From Ancylobacter defluvii (lineage in GTDB: Bacteria > Pseudomonadota > Alphaproteobacteria > Rhizobiales > Xanthobacteraceae): DNA of 64,000 bases. Below the pieces are notes generated by a model that made no database searches, was not told the DNA's origin, and saw nothing but the letters and a program-made list of their open reading frames with translations. The stretch covers positions 222,352 to 286,351 of the forward strand of contig NZ_JAHBGD010000017.1 of assembly GCF_018390605.1 (NCBI RefSeq), given 5' to 3'. A program made the translations under genes and the position numbers. Of this stretch, positions 43,805-51,357 are shown one piece after another; within the stretch, counting starts at the first letter, position 1, and each line of letters opens with the position of its first letter.

Positions 43805-45073
43805 CTAGCCGCCCGCCCTCAAGGCCTCGGCCGTCGCCTTGGCTTCGTCGCGCAGCTTGTCGCGAAGGTCGGGATCAATGCCGATCTTGTTCCGGCGCTG
43901 CTTCTCCGGCGTCGAAGCCCAGAGTTGCGACATCGCGTCCGCGTCGGCGACCGTCGCAGCATTCCGAATGCGCCAGCGCCACTCGACCGCATAGGTCTCG
44001 GGTGTGGTGCCCTCCGGCGGCTGTGGATCGGCGTTCGCCCCCTTGGCCGCGACCTCCTGCTCGGCTTGCTCTGTGCCGGCATCCGAACCATCCTCGGTGG
44101 CGGATGCGCCATCCTCGGTAGCGGCGGTCTCGATTGCCTGATCCTCGTCGGCGCTCGCCCTTTCGGTCGCCGGCGCATGCTCGGCGGCGACGGCTTCCTT
44201 CGGATGCTCGCGCTCGTCCGAGCGGGTCTCGGCGAAATCCTCGGCCGGCTTATCCTTCGGCTTGGCACGCGGCTTCGGATCGGCCTTTTTCTCCGCGACC
44301 TTCTTCTGCTCGGGCTCGCCGAGTTCGGCCGCGATGTGCGCGCGATTAAACCCCTGAGCTCCCTCGACCGGCGCCGCGAGGCGCTCGGCGATCGTCACCG
44401 GCTCGGACCGGCGAGCGCGGATGTCCTCAACGAGGTCTTCCATCTCGTCGTCGGTATAGACGCCGAGCATGATTGCCGGCTGATGCGCGCGAGCCCACTC
44501 ACGGGCGCCGCGATAGCGCAGCATCCGCTTGAAGTTGCCGGGCTTCCACGGCGAGCCGTCGCCGCTCGTCCGCCAGGTCCCGACGCTGCCATGAACTTCG
44601 ACCACGCCGATGCCCGCCAGGCTGCCGGAGACGCGGACACCGAGGAGATCTCCCTCCCCCTCCGGTCCCACGATGCAGGCCTCGGTCTTCGGGTCCCACT
44701 TGCCGAACTCGTAGGAAAGCTGGACACCAAGCTTCGTATCGAGCGCGGCCGCGATCAGCTTGCCCTCGAACATCAGCCTGCCGCGAACGACCGAGGTGCA
44801 CTGCGCGACCAAGAACGGATCGAACCCGAGGCGATCGGCATAGGAGACGACGAGGAAGCAGTTTGCGGCCACCACCTCGACGGGGAGGATCACCTTCTTC
44901 CGACGGTCGGTTTCGTCGGGGACGGTGTAGAGGCTCTCGGGGATCAGGCTGCACCGCGCCATCATCTGCGCGATCCTGCCCATGTGTTCGAACCGGGCGG
45001 AATCGTAGATCGCAACCGGATCCTGCACGACCGCATACTCGCGGCGGGACTTCTGTTCGACGAGCTCGCTCAT
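43805..45073 (-). CDS. RecT-like single-strand annealing protein
   Basis: A 422-residue protein. Residues 1-230 match the RecT/phage-recombinase fold (FLVVSYADRLGFDPFLVAQCTSVVRGRLMFEGKLIAAAL, read in parts); residues 240-360 are a charged Ala/Glu-rich linker, and a short helical domain follows (ETYAVEWRWRIRNAATVADADAM). It anneals complementary single strands made by a partner exonuclease, here the adjacent PD-(D/E)XK gene, whose stop overlaps its start by 4 bases. Confidence 0.82.
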   Translation of the reverse strand: MSELVEQKSRREYAVVQDPVAIYDSARFEHMGRIAQMMARCSLIPESLYTVPDETDRRKKVILPVEVVAANCFLVVSYADRLGFDPFLVAQCTSVVRGRLMFEGKLIAAALDTKLGVQLSYEFGKWDPKTEACIVGPEGEGDLLGVRVSGSLAGIGVVEVHGSVGTWRTSGDGSPWKPGNFKRMLRYRGAREWARAHQPAIMLGVYTDDEMEDLVEDIRARRSEPVTIAERLAAPVEGAQGFNRAHIAAELGEPEQKKVAEKKADPKPRAKPKDKPAEDFAETRSDEREHPKEAVAAEHAPATERASADEDQAIETAATEDGASATEDGSDAGTEQAEQEVAAKGANADPQPPEGTTPETYAVEWRWRIRNAATVADADAMSQLWASTPEKQRRNKIGIDPDLRDKLRDEAKATAEALRAGG

Positions 45074-45984
45074 CGCGCATCCCCCCGCGGCAGAACTCCG
45101 GCGGCGATATCCTCGTCGAGGCGTTTCCGTTCCCACTCGGGAACGTAATAGGTGTGCTCACCTTCATAGGCGGGCCATTCGCCGGTCTCGACGCAGCGCG
45201 CGAAGGTGTCGATCGCCTTACGGGCAAAGCATCGTCCGTAATAGATGGCCTGCGCATCGACCGGGACGATGGTCACGGCGTAGGGAGGCTCTTTCTCGAC
45301 GAAGGCCAGGACGAACGACGTCATCTGGATGTCGAGCACCGCCTCCGCCGCCATCGAGATGACAGCACCCTGCACATTGTAGCCGTGCTTGCGGACGGCG
45401 AGATGCACCTCGTCGGGAGCGGCATCGCCCGTCGTCTTCAGATCGACGAACACGCCGTCGGCCGTCGGAATGACATCGGGGCGGCTACGGACCCAAACGC
45501 CGGTGCGGTCCTTGAAGATCAGCGACCGCTCGACCTCGCCCTGCAGCAGGCCGGCACCGATCAGCGGATGGTGTGCAAGGCTCTCAGCCATGCCCCGGAT
45601 CGCGTCGATGTCGCTCGGAACCAACACCGTCTTGCCGGCGAGCTTCTGTTCGTCGCGCCACGCCTTGGCGGCGTTCGTCCGCCAGTCCGACCATTCTGCC
45701 GGCCGGATTGCATATTCCTTCCTGAAGCCGGCCTCGCCGAGCAGAAGGGTATGAGCGGCCCGACCGATGTTGAAGTGTTCCTTGTCGGGTGCCGACTTAC
45801 GCTTCGGGTTAAGATAGGATTCCGCGAAGTAGTGTGCCGGCGACTGCTTGATAATCGTGCGCATGCCGCTTGACGAAAGGCCCGGGCCTTCCGTGCAATC
45901 ACCATGATAGTGTTCGATCGGGATGGAATAGATTCCGTCGGCGCTGACCTTCTGGCCTGGCGCGACATGGGCGACCTCTGTCAT
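45070..45984 (-). CDS. RecE-like PD-(D/E)XK exonuclease
   Basis: A 304-residue protein. SSSGMRTIIKQSPAHYF at the start and GRAAHTLLL (75-83) are typical of RecE/DUF3799 nucleases; the active site is RPDVIPTADG with Asp170 and FVDLKTTGDA with Asp181-x-Lys183. It degrades dsDNA ends 5'-3' to feed the RecT-like annealer encoded next in the operon. Confidence 0.87.
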   Translation of the reverse strand: MTEVAHVAPGQKVSADGIYSIPIEHYHGDCTEGPGLSSSGMRTIIKQSPAHYFAESYLNPKRKSAPDKEHFNIGRAAHTLLLGEAGFRKEYAIRPAEWSDWRTNAAKAWRDEQKLAGKTVLVPSDIDAIRGMAESLAHHPLIGAGLLQGEVERSLIFKDRTGVWVRSRPDVIPTADGVFVDLKTTGDAAPDEVHLAVRKHGYNVQGAVISMAAEAVLDIQMTSFVLAFVEKEPPYAVTIVPVDAQAIYYGRCFARKAIDTFARCVETGEWPAYEGEHTYYVPEWERKRLDEDIAAGVLPRGDAR

Positions 45985-46118
45985 TTCGACCTCGGCTTTG
46001 CTTTCGTCTGCTTTTTCGGCTTGGGAGAGGGAGCCGGCTGGAACCGGCGGGCGATCTCGCTGAGAGCGGGAACAGGCAGGCGAGCCGGTCCCGGCTTTGG
46101 AGCTTTGGGTTTGGGCAT
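45981..46118 (-). CDS. 45-residue Lys/Pro-rich peptide
   Basis: MPKPKAPKPGPARLPVPALS and a KPKKQTKAKPRSK tail: a very basic, disordered peptide. Its stop overlaps the nuclease ATG by 4 bases and it starts 10 bases after the ATPase gene, which supports translation. Possibly a nucleic-acid-binding accessory factor. Confidence 0.5.
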   Translation of the reverse strand: MPKPKAPKPGPARLPVPALSEIARRFQPAPSPKPKKQTKAKPRSK

Positions 46119-46128
46119 CGGGGCTCGC

Positions 46129-47337
46129 CTATCCGGCGGCGCTAACGCGGCCGTCCTCGATGACGACAGCGGTGGCTCGGCCGCTCTGAACCGTCTCGAC
46201 CCAGACCTGGGCGTCCATCCGCTCGGCCATGTCGGCCAGAAGCGCGAAGCTGTCCGTGTCCAAACGCGAGCCGTCACGGACGCGGATGATCTTGAGCTTC
46301 GGGTTCATGGCGGCGGCGATCTGGATCGCGGCGCGGAGGCGCTCGGCATCGCTGCCTTGCTCGAAAGGCACACCGTTCAGCAGGACAATGCCGTCACCGA
46401 ACTCGATGCCGTCGACCGGGATTTCCGCAGCCGCGATGGCGGCGCTCTTCTTCGCTTCGCGGTCCGCCATCGCCTCGGTGAGAGCGTCCGATTCATCCTT
46501 CAGCCGGTCGGCATCGGCAACCAGCCCGCGCTTGAGTTCCGCCCGGCGAGCGATGTCATTCGTTTCCTTGGCGTCGGCGATCCGATCGCGCAGGGCCGCC
46601 GTATCGATGAGATCGGGCAGTGGTTCCGCGCCGTCTCGCAGGACGTGGAGATCATGGAGCCGAGCTTGGAGCTGGGCGATCTCGTTCTCCACCGCTTCGC
46701 GTCGCGCCTTGCGGCGTTCGACGCCAGCATTGTGTTCCCCGGCTTCCTCGAGTTCGCGGATCAAGTCCGCTTCGTCGACTTCTTCGGGGATGAAGGCAGG
46801 CAGCTTGATCGCGTCGGCCTGGGCGCGGACCCGCTTCTCGTCCCGGTTGACGTCGGTGCGCTTGTCGTAGTCGGACTTGTTGAGCCTCGCGATGCCGGCG
46901 AAATCCACACCCGGCACAAAGGCTTTGAGGATCTCGAATTGTTCCGCAGGCTTGGCACGCTCGAAGTCGAGAGGATCGAAAGACAGCTTGCCGATAAGGC
47001 TGTCCAGAAGGGCTTGTGGGCTAGTGGCGCGGGTGCCTTCGGCATTCTCGACGATGAGACGGGTGGTGTATCCCTTCGCGTTACGGTCGCTGAGGGTGAA
47101 CGTGCGAGTGACCTTGTATTCGCCAAGGTCAAGGAAGATCCGGGCTTCCTCGCAGCCTTCCCGGATCGGCTTCGGATCGACAGCACTCTCCCCGGCTAGA
47201 GCCCACCAGATTGCATCCAGCACCGAACTCTTGCCGTTACCGTTCTTTCCCGTCACCTCGACGATCGAACCATCGGGGTTGATCTCGACAACGGCAAGAC
47301 GCTTCACGTTTTCAGCTTCGAACCTGACGATCTTCAT
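46129..47337 (-). CDS. SMC/RecF-like phage ATPase
   Basis: A 402-residue protein. Walker A GKNGNGKSS (about 30-38) follows FEAENVKRLAVVEINPDG; the middle (about 190-330) is a heptad-rich coiled coil; near the C-terminus QGSDAERLRAAIQIA replaces an ABC signature and MNPKLKIIRVRDGSRLDTDS takes the Walker B position without the usual double-acid DE. Found next to RecE/RecT in phages; probable partner of the exonuclease. Confidence 0.8.
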   Translation of the reverse strand: MKIVRFEAENVKRLAVVEINPDGSIVEVTGKNGNGKSSVLDAIWWALAGESAVDPKPIREGCEEARIFLDLGEYKVTRTFTLSDRNAKGYTTRLIVENAEGTRATSPQALLDSLIGKLSFDPLDFERAKPAEQFEILKAFVPGVDFAGIARLNKSDYDKRTDVNRDEKRVRAQADAIKLPAFIPEEVDEADLIRELEEAGEHNAGVERRKARREAVENEIAQLQARLHDLHVLRDGAEPLPDLIDTAALRDRIADAKETNDIARRAELKRGLVADADRLKDESDALTEAMADREAKKSAAIAAAEIPVDGIEFGDGIVLLNGVPFEQGSDAERLRAAIQIAAAMNPKLKIIRVRDGSRLDTDSFALLADMAERMDAQVWVETVQSGRATAVVIEDGRVSAAG

Positions 47338-47651
47338 TGTGCGGATTCCTGGCGGGAGCGATGCCGTGAACCGGCAGCCGCGGCGTTCGATGAGAAAAAG
47401 GGGGTACTTTCGATGTGCCACGGCTCGGCACCGTGCCCGGGAAAGCGGGCATAGCCGGCGCAATGAAATCCGCCGTCGACACACGGGAGGATCGGGCTTT
47501 GATCCCACACGGTTCCGCCATGAGCGGCGCGTTCATGGACAGCATCAAGGCCGGCGCTTGCTCCCACTTCGGTGTCAGCAGCGACCTCCCAAAGAACGCT
47601 CATGTCGTCCCGGGTAACCGTGTGCAGAATGTAGAGCGGCCGATCGGCCAT
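47334..47651 (-). CDS. Hypothetical phage protein
   Basis: A 105-residue protein (MADRPLYILHTVTRDDMSVLWEV) with a Gly/His-rich centre. No family recognised. Overlaps the ATPase start by 4 bases. Second gene of the leftward transcript. Confidence 0.6.
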   Translation of the reverse strand: MADRPLYILHTVTRDDMSVLWEVAADTEVGASAGLDAVHERAAHGGTVWDQSPILPCVDGGFHCAGYARFPGHGAEPWHIESTPFFSSNAAAAGSRHRSRQESAQ

Positions 47652-47755
47652 CTGCGTCTTCTCCGAATGTGTGGAAAAGGACCCGCCGGCGCCGATGCGG
47701 GGGGATGGTCAGCGCCGGCGGGAATGCGCGGTGGAGGCCCCGCGCAATGGGGTGT

Positions 47756-48037
47756 TCAGGCAGCGGTGGCGATGAACTGACCGCGGCCGTGGTTCCGGCC
47801 GCCGCATGCGCATTCGCACTTCATGATGCGGCCGGTGGCGTTCTGACACCGGGCGTCACATGCGTGTCGGCTGGGAAGCCGCTTCATCTCGATCATGCGA
47901 GTGGCGCGAAGCTCGCGGCCGTCCTCGGTGAATCCGATGAACGACTGAGCCTTTGTCGAAACGCCACCGTCATGCCGGACGCGGAGAAGCTGGGTCGTTT
48001 CGCCATCCAGGTCGGCGAAGTATCGGTATTTGGCCAT
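47756..48037 (-). CDS. Cys-rich phage protein, first gene of the leftward operon
   Basis: A 93-residue protein: MAKYRYFADLDGETTQLLRV, then a C-terminal CDARCQ/CECACGG set of cysteines that could bind zinc. It is the first gene after the left operator region, the position where phages put anti-repressors or early regulators. Unknown. Confidence 0.62.
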   Translation of the reverse strand: MAKYRYFADLDGETTQLLRVRHDGGVSTKAQSFIGFTEDGRELRATRMIEMKRLPSRHACDARCQNATGRIMKCECACGGRNHGRGQFIATAA

Positions 48038-48078
48038 CAGCCACCTCCATGCTGTCGCCGGTCATCGGCATCGCATGA

Positions 48079-48134
48079 GTCGTAAGTTAATCGTATTTTT
48101 ACGACCGTCAATCTGTGAATCGCAGATTTACGAC
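48079..48134. promoter_or_regulatory. Left immunity operators
   Basis: GTCGTAA (48079-48085) faces TTACGAC (48099-48105) as an inverted repeat, with a third TTTACGAC at 48127-48134. A -35-like TTGACG lies between on the minus strand (48111-48106), so these sites cover the likely promoter of the leftward operon. The same half sites recur at 49591-49662. Confidence 0.65.
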
Positions 48135-48184
48135 TTTTCTGCAGCGCGACTTTTGGGGGCCTGCGACATCGCTGTGCGGCCTGA

Positions 48185-48227
48185 GGGACAGCGCGGGACA
48201 ATTCGGGACATCCACTTTCATTGTCCC
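48185..48227. repeat. Phased GGGACA repeats (left locus)
   Basis: GGGACA at 48185-48190, 48195-48200 and 48205-48210, exactly 10 bases apart, then an inverted TGTCCC at 48222-48227. An inverted-orientation triplet of the same hexamer occurs at 60351-60377. Confidence 0.65.
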
Positions 48228-48341
48228 CGCCTCCAAGCCCCTGATTGCGTTGAGATCGTCGCGCCTCTCGCGCGGGCGCATCGCGCGTCCACGCGCGCGG
48301 GGTTCTTCCAGGAGCTTATAAATAGGATGACCGGTATAAGG

Positions 48342-48362
48342 GGGACGCCTTAAGGGCGTCCC
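48342..48362. terminator. Hairpin left of the repressor gene
   Basis: GGGACGCC (48342-48349), TTAAG, GGCGTCCC (48355-48362): a perfect 8-bp stem 400 bases downstream of the repressor stop on the minus strand. It could end the repressor transcript before the left operon, but no T-tract is present on either side. Confidence 0.4.
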
Positions 48363-48563
48363 TTAACTGTCCCTATGAACTTCCGGACATAGTGAACTGT
48401 CCGCGCGGGCCGGCGCGACCGCATGCCTGAAGGCTGGAAGCAAGGAATTCGTTAGGCTTGGCTTCCGAGGCCAGCAGCAACAGACACCGCTCACGCCCGA
48501 AAATGATTCGACATCCCATCCCGGTTCGGGAATCAATCTCGGCCTTAGCGCAGGGTGTCGTGT

Positions 48564-48809
48564 ATGAGCCGATTTCCAGTACGTGCTGCCGTGGTTCTTT
48601 GTGAGGATTGCGGCCGGACCCGCATATGGTCAGCGGAAGAGGCAGGGCGCATTCTCGACCCGACGACAGGCCAACCGAAGCGCAGGATCTACTGCTCAAA
48701 GTGCCGCATCCTTGGCGGCGAAGGCTACAACGTGAAGGTTGAGTTGAAGCGTGGCGAGGCTTTAGCCCTCGCCACCCATCACGATCCGATGAACCGACTT
48801 AACTTTTGA
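48564..48809 (+). CDS. Small zinc-ribbon phage protein
   Basis: An 81-residue protein with CEDCGRTRIWS (Cys pair) and YCSKCRILGG (second pair), so a likely zinc ribbon. It is transcribed toward the repressor and its last 48 bases overlap the repressor 3' end antisense. Start at MSRFPVR chosen; GTG at 48555 also fits. Conserved zinc motif supports reality, the antisense overlap weakens it. Confidence 0.5.
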   Translation: MSRFPVRAAVVLCEDCGRTRIWSAEEAGRILDPTTGQPKRRIYCSKCRILGGEGYNVKVELKRGEALALATHHDPMNRLNF

Positions 48810-49541
48810 AGCGGGGAATCGGAGCTCTTTAGGTGGATTGAACTGCTTTAATACGAGCTCTTTCTGATTTAGCGTCACGAATTCTTTGACGTATGCAGAA
48901 ACCGTATCCTCGTCATCGCCGTAAATCTGCGCGGTGACGAAGTCGCCGCGCCGAACCGCGCGGTTGGGGTTCATGTAGACCACCTCATCTGCGTAGTACC
49001 GAGGCACCATGGAATCTCCGGCGACACGCGCGCCATAGGCGCCCTTGACGCCGCGCAGACTTGGCGGTGCAAGGACGTCCTGCAGGTGGTTGCCGTTCAG
49101 CACGAACTGACCGTCCTCCCCGCCGATCGCCTGGCCATACACAGGGATGGTGTGCGCGGAATCGAGTGTTACAGGACCTGCCAGCTGAGCATTTGCTGGA
49201 GAGTGGGGCGTCGGTAACGACGTTTCAGTTGGCATAGGGGTCGACTGCTCGGGGCCATCTTGCAGCGTGAAATCAACGTACGGCAGGGGTTCATCCGCAT
49301 CTTCGGCCAACCCAATCTCGCCGGTCAAATAGAAGACACTGCAGTTTAAAGCCCGGGCTGCTTCATAAATGGCATGAAGCTTTAAACTTCTCTTCCGTCC
49401 CCGAATGAAATCGTCGAAGTACGTGCGAACATATGGCTTGCCATTTTCGTCAGTGGCATTTTTGGCCAACATGAACGGATTTGAGCCACGCATCTTGAGG
49501 ATGCGGTCAAAATTGTCCCGAGCTACGAACAACTTGTCCAT
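48762..49541 (-). CDS. CI-like prophage repressor with S24 domain
   Basis: A 259-residue protein. N-terminal helix-turn-helix (about 10-75, FDRILKMRGSNPFMLAKNATDE), a Pro-rich linker, and an S24/LexA-like domain with AGDSMVP (Ser177) and a candidate Lys219 in AYVKEF. The region where cleavage would occur reads YGQAIGGEDG, not the classical Ala-Gly or Cys-Gly, so RecA-stimulated cleavage is uncertain. Divergent from the Cro-like gene; operators lie in between. Confidence 0.88.
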   Translation of the reverse strand: MDKLFVARDNFDRILKMRGSNPFMLAKNATDENGKPYVRTYFDDFIRGRKRSLKLHAIYEAARALNCSVFYLTGEIGLAEDADEPLPYVDFTLQDGPEQSTPMPTETSLPTPHSPANAQLAGPVTLDSAHTIPVYGQAIGGEDGQFVLNGNHLQDVLAPPSLRGVKGAYGARVAGDSMVPRYYADEVVYMNPNRAVRRGDFVTAQIYGDDEDTVSAYVKEFVTLNQKELVLKQFNPPKELRFPASKVKSVHRIVMGGEG

Positions 49542-49590
49542 CGCCTGCCCTTGCCATCACGGTGACTGTGAAAATCGCACGCAGGAAAAT

Positions 49591-49604
49591 ACGACGCGAG
49601 TCGT
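49591..49604. promoter_or_regulatory. Right immunity operator 1
   Basis: ACGAC (49591-49595), GCGA, GTCGT (49600-49604), continuing as GTCGTAAA to 49607: an inverted repeat built from the same half site as the left operators, 50 bases upstream of the repressor start. Confidence 0.6.
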
Positions 49605-49614
49605 AAATTAACGA

Positions 49615-49642
49615 TTGACGGGCGAGGTTAATGAGATCTAAA
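49615..49642 (+). promoter_or_regulatory. Rightward early promoter
   Basis: TTGACG (49615-49620), 16 bases, TCTAAA (49637-49642), flanked by operators 1 and 2. The -35 context ATTGACGG is identical to the one in the left operator region. Confidence 0.5.
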
Positions 49643-49662
49643 TCGTCGCATATTTACGACGA
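49643..49662. promoter_or_regulatory. Right immunity operator 2, overlapping the Cro-like start codon
   Basis: TCGTCG (49643-49648), 8 bases including TTTACGAC, CGACGA (49657-49662): a perfect 6-bp inverted repeat. Its last base is the A of the ATG at 49662, so a bound repressor would block both transcription and translation start. Confidence 0.6.
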
Positions 49663-49937
49663 TGGCGATCATGGAAATCGAAACCAAAGCCCACCTTCGT
49701 GCTCTTGCCGAAACGTACTCTGCCATTCGAAAGGCGAGCCTCACTTCGGTGATGAAAGAGGCTGCGAGCGACGGTTCCCTTCTGACCAATCTCGACCAGG
49801 GCAGGACGATCACCCTCCGCCGTGTCGACGAGATCCGGCAATGGTTTTCCGATCGCTGGCCTGACGACGTGCCGTGGCCAGATTCAAGCTGGCCACGCCC
49901 CGAACCGCGCGAATTGGCAGAGGGGAGTGCGGCATGA
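49662..49937 (+). CDS. Cro-like phage regulator
   Basis: A 91-residue protein (or 88 from the ATG at 49671): LRALAETYSAIRKASLTSVMKEAASDGSLLTNLDQGRTITLRRVDEI, followed by QWFSDRWPDDVPWP. This helix-turn-helix plus WPDD/WP tail pattern is common in alphaproteobacterial prophages at the first rightward position. It diverges from the repressor and its stop overlaps the next start by 4 bases. Confidence 0.72.
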   Translation: MAIMEIETKAHLRALAETYSAIRKASLTSVMKEAASDGSLLTNLDQGRTITLRRVDEIRQWFSDRWPDDVPWPDSSWPRPEPRELAEGSAA

Positions 49938-50701
49938 AATCGCTGACCGGGGGCAAGTCGGACTGGCTCATAGAGGTTAACCGAGCGCGCATGCAGGCTT
50001 GGATGCTGGGCGAGATTGAGATGGTTGATCTCGACGATCTAAGGCGCGACGTCATCATTCATTTCGTCAGCGAGCGGACGCAGAAGATCGCGGATGAATA
50101 CTGTCGCGTCCCGCGCCAGCGTGTCCGCCGCATCTTGACCTCCAATGGTGTAGTTCTGTTCGACGCCGATGCAGGCGGTTTTCTGAACCCGCTTAGCAGT
50201 GACCGTGATCTCCTCACTGCGGAGCAGCGAGATTTCCTCGATCAGCGTTTGCATCAGCACGAGCAGTCCGATCTGAGCGCCGGCGCTGCGATTGAGGCGC
50301 TTCGGCAGATCATGAAAGACGCTCCCGACGCGAATGTCAGGATCGTAGTCTCTGTCGTTGGCCATGTCCCCATCCCCAAGTGCTCCGGCGAGACGCTACC
50401 GCGCGGCGCAATGACCGTGAAGCATACTCGGCCGCTACACAGCCAAGCCGAGAATATCATCGGCAAGTTTGGGGGCATCCGGGCCACGGCGAGGATGGCC
50501 GGCTTTCCGGTCACCACGGTGCAACGCTGGAAGGAATCCGGCCGCATCAATCCTGACTACAACGACCGGATCCTCGAGGCCGCGGCCGCCAACGGCATTG
50601 TCCTCACCGTCGAAGATGTCTCGACGGTGGACCCGTCGCATCCCCTTCTTGGCGCGCCTGTGGCCGATCCGGCGGAGCCCGTCGAGGTGGGCGTTCCGTA
50701 G
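49934..50701 (+). CDS. Early phage protein with C-terminal helix-turn-helix
   Basis: A 255-residue protein. The N-terminal half contains RTQKIADEYCRVPRQRVRRILTSNGVV, which may be a first DNA-binding segment; the last ~95 residues (from MTVKHTRP, about 161) contain GKFGGIRATARMAGFPVTTVQRWKESGRINP, a YdaS/Cro-like motif. The two halves could be separate proteins in relatives. GGGGAG upstream supports the ATG at 49934. Confidence 0.65.
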   Translation: MKSLTGGKSDWLIEVNRARMQAWMLGEIEMVDLDDLRRDVIIHFVSERTQKIADEYCRVPRQRVRRILTSNGVVLFDADAGGFLNPLSSDRDLLTAEQRDFLDQRLHQHEQSDLSAGAAIEALRQIMKDAPDANVRIVVSVVGHVPIPKCSGETLPRGAMTVKHTRPLHSQAENIIGKFGGIRATARMAGFPVTTVQRWKESGRINPDYNDRILEAAAANGIVLTVEDVSTVDPSHPLLGAPVADPAEPVEVGVP

Positions 50702-50794
50702 CGAACTGCTTCTTCCGCCAAGTCGTCGTGGCCCCGGCCACTTCCTTCCACCGTCGAGGCCGGAAGTCGGCCCCGTTTACCCTGAGGACTGGCG

Positions 50795-51190
50795 ATGGCC
50801 ACTAACATCACAAATGCCGGCAACAAGCTCGACACCAAGATCGTCGAGCAGTTCTTGAAAGATTACGAGCGCCACGAAGGCGAGATCCGCTCGATCAAGG
50901 CCGAGAACGCCAAGCGGTGCCGCGAGGTGCAGGAGCGGCAGAAAAAGATCGTCGAGCTGGCGAAGGGCGCCGGCATGACCGCGAAGGCGTTCCTGACCGA
51001 GGTCAAGAACCGGGCCGATCTAGCGCGCATCGAGCGGCGCAAGGCCGAGCTAGAGGACAACGACAAGGATTCCTTCGAGGCTATTCAGGCCGCGCTGGGC
51101 CAATTGGCGGACACCCCGCTTGGTGCTGCGGCGATGACCGGCAACGTCACCAAGATAAACAAGCCCAAGCCCAGCGCACCGGCGCACTGA
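50795..51190 (+). CDS. GapR/DUF2312-like helical protein
   Basis: A 131-residue, almost wholly helical protein: IVEQFLKDYERHEGEIRSIKAENAKR, then KKIVELAKGAGMTAKAFLTEVKNRADLARIERRKAE. The order of segments resembles alphaproteobacterial GapR (DUF2312), a nucleoid protein that binds overtwisted AT-rich DNA, but identity is low and the C-terminal tail differs. DNA binding is inference. It starts 93 bases after the previous gene. Confidence 0.55.
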   Translation: MATNITNAGNKLDTKIVEQFLKDYERHEGEIRSIKAENAKRCREVQERQKKIVELAKGAGMTAKAFLTEVKNRADLARIERRKAELEDNDKDSFEAIQAALGQLADTPLGAAAMTGNVTKINKPKPSAPAH

Positions 51191-51197
51191 TCGCGCC

Positions 51198-51357
51198 ATG
51201 AACGCTCCGGTCTCCTACCGTCAGTTCCTCGAAGCCAAGATGAAGGTGGCGCCATCGACCGGCATTTCGGTGCCGATCGATGCCGTCAACCCGAGAAGGC
51301 GACCCGTCGCTATTCGATTTCCTCGTCGCTGGCGATCAGCCGGAGACGGCGGAGTGA
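51198..51357 (+). pseudogene. Remnant of a phage DEAD/SNF2-like helicase gene
   Basis: The N-terminus MNAPVSYRQFLEAKMKVAP and the following ...PIDAVNP match the start of a long phage helicase family normally beside the C5 methyltransferase. At 51295 the frame shifts by +1 and the C-terminal segment EGDPSLFDFLVAGDQPETAE ends at 51355-51357. Hundreds of middle codons are missing, so this looks like an internal deletion scar, not a short gene. Identification rests on recalled family ends. Confidence 0.55.

Larger units (their letters stand above)
48038..48563. other. Left operator/promoter region and untranslated tract
   Basis: 526 bases without a convincing gene. From left to right: repressor-type operators (48079-48134), three GGGACA repeats (48185-48210), a GC-rich tract with GCGCG runs, an AT-rich patch (TTATAAATAGGATGA), a 8-bp hairpin (48342-48362), and TGTCCC-type half sites. 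Short ORFs on both strands here look like chance. Confidence 0.6.

Noticed and set aside
48030-48353. Rightward 107-residue ORF in the left operator region
   Set aside because: It runs through operators and phased repeats, has no ribosome site and no protein-like pattern.
48373-48699. Leftward 108-residue ORF opposite the zinc-ribbon gene
   Set aside because: Composition is low-complexity Ser/Arg/Gly and it overlaps a better gene; the segment MGCRIIFGRERCLLLLASE gave pause but is not enough.
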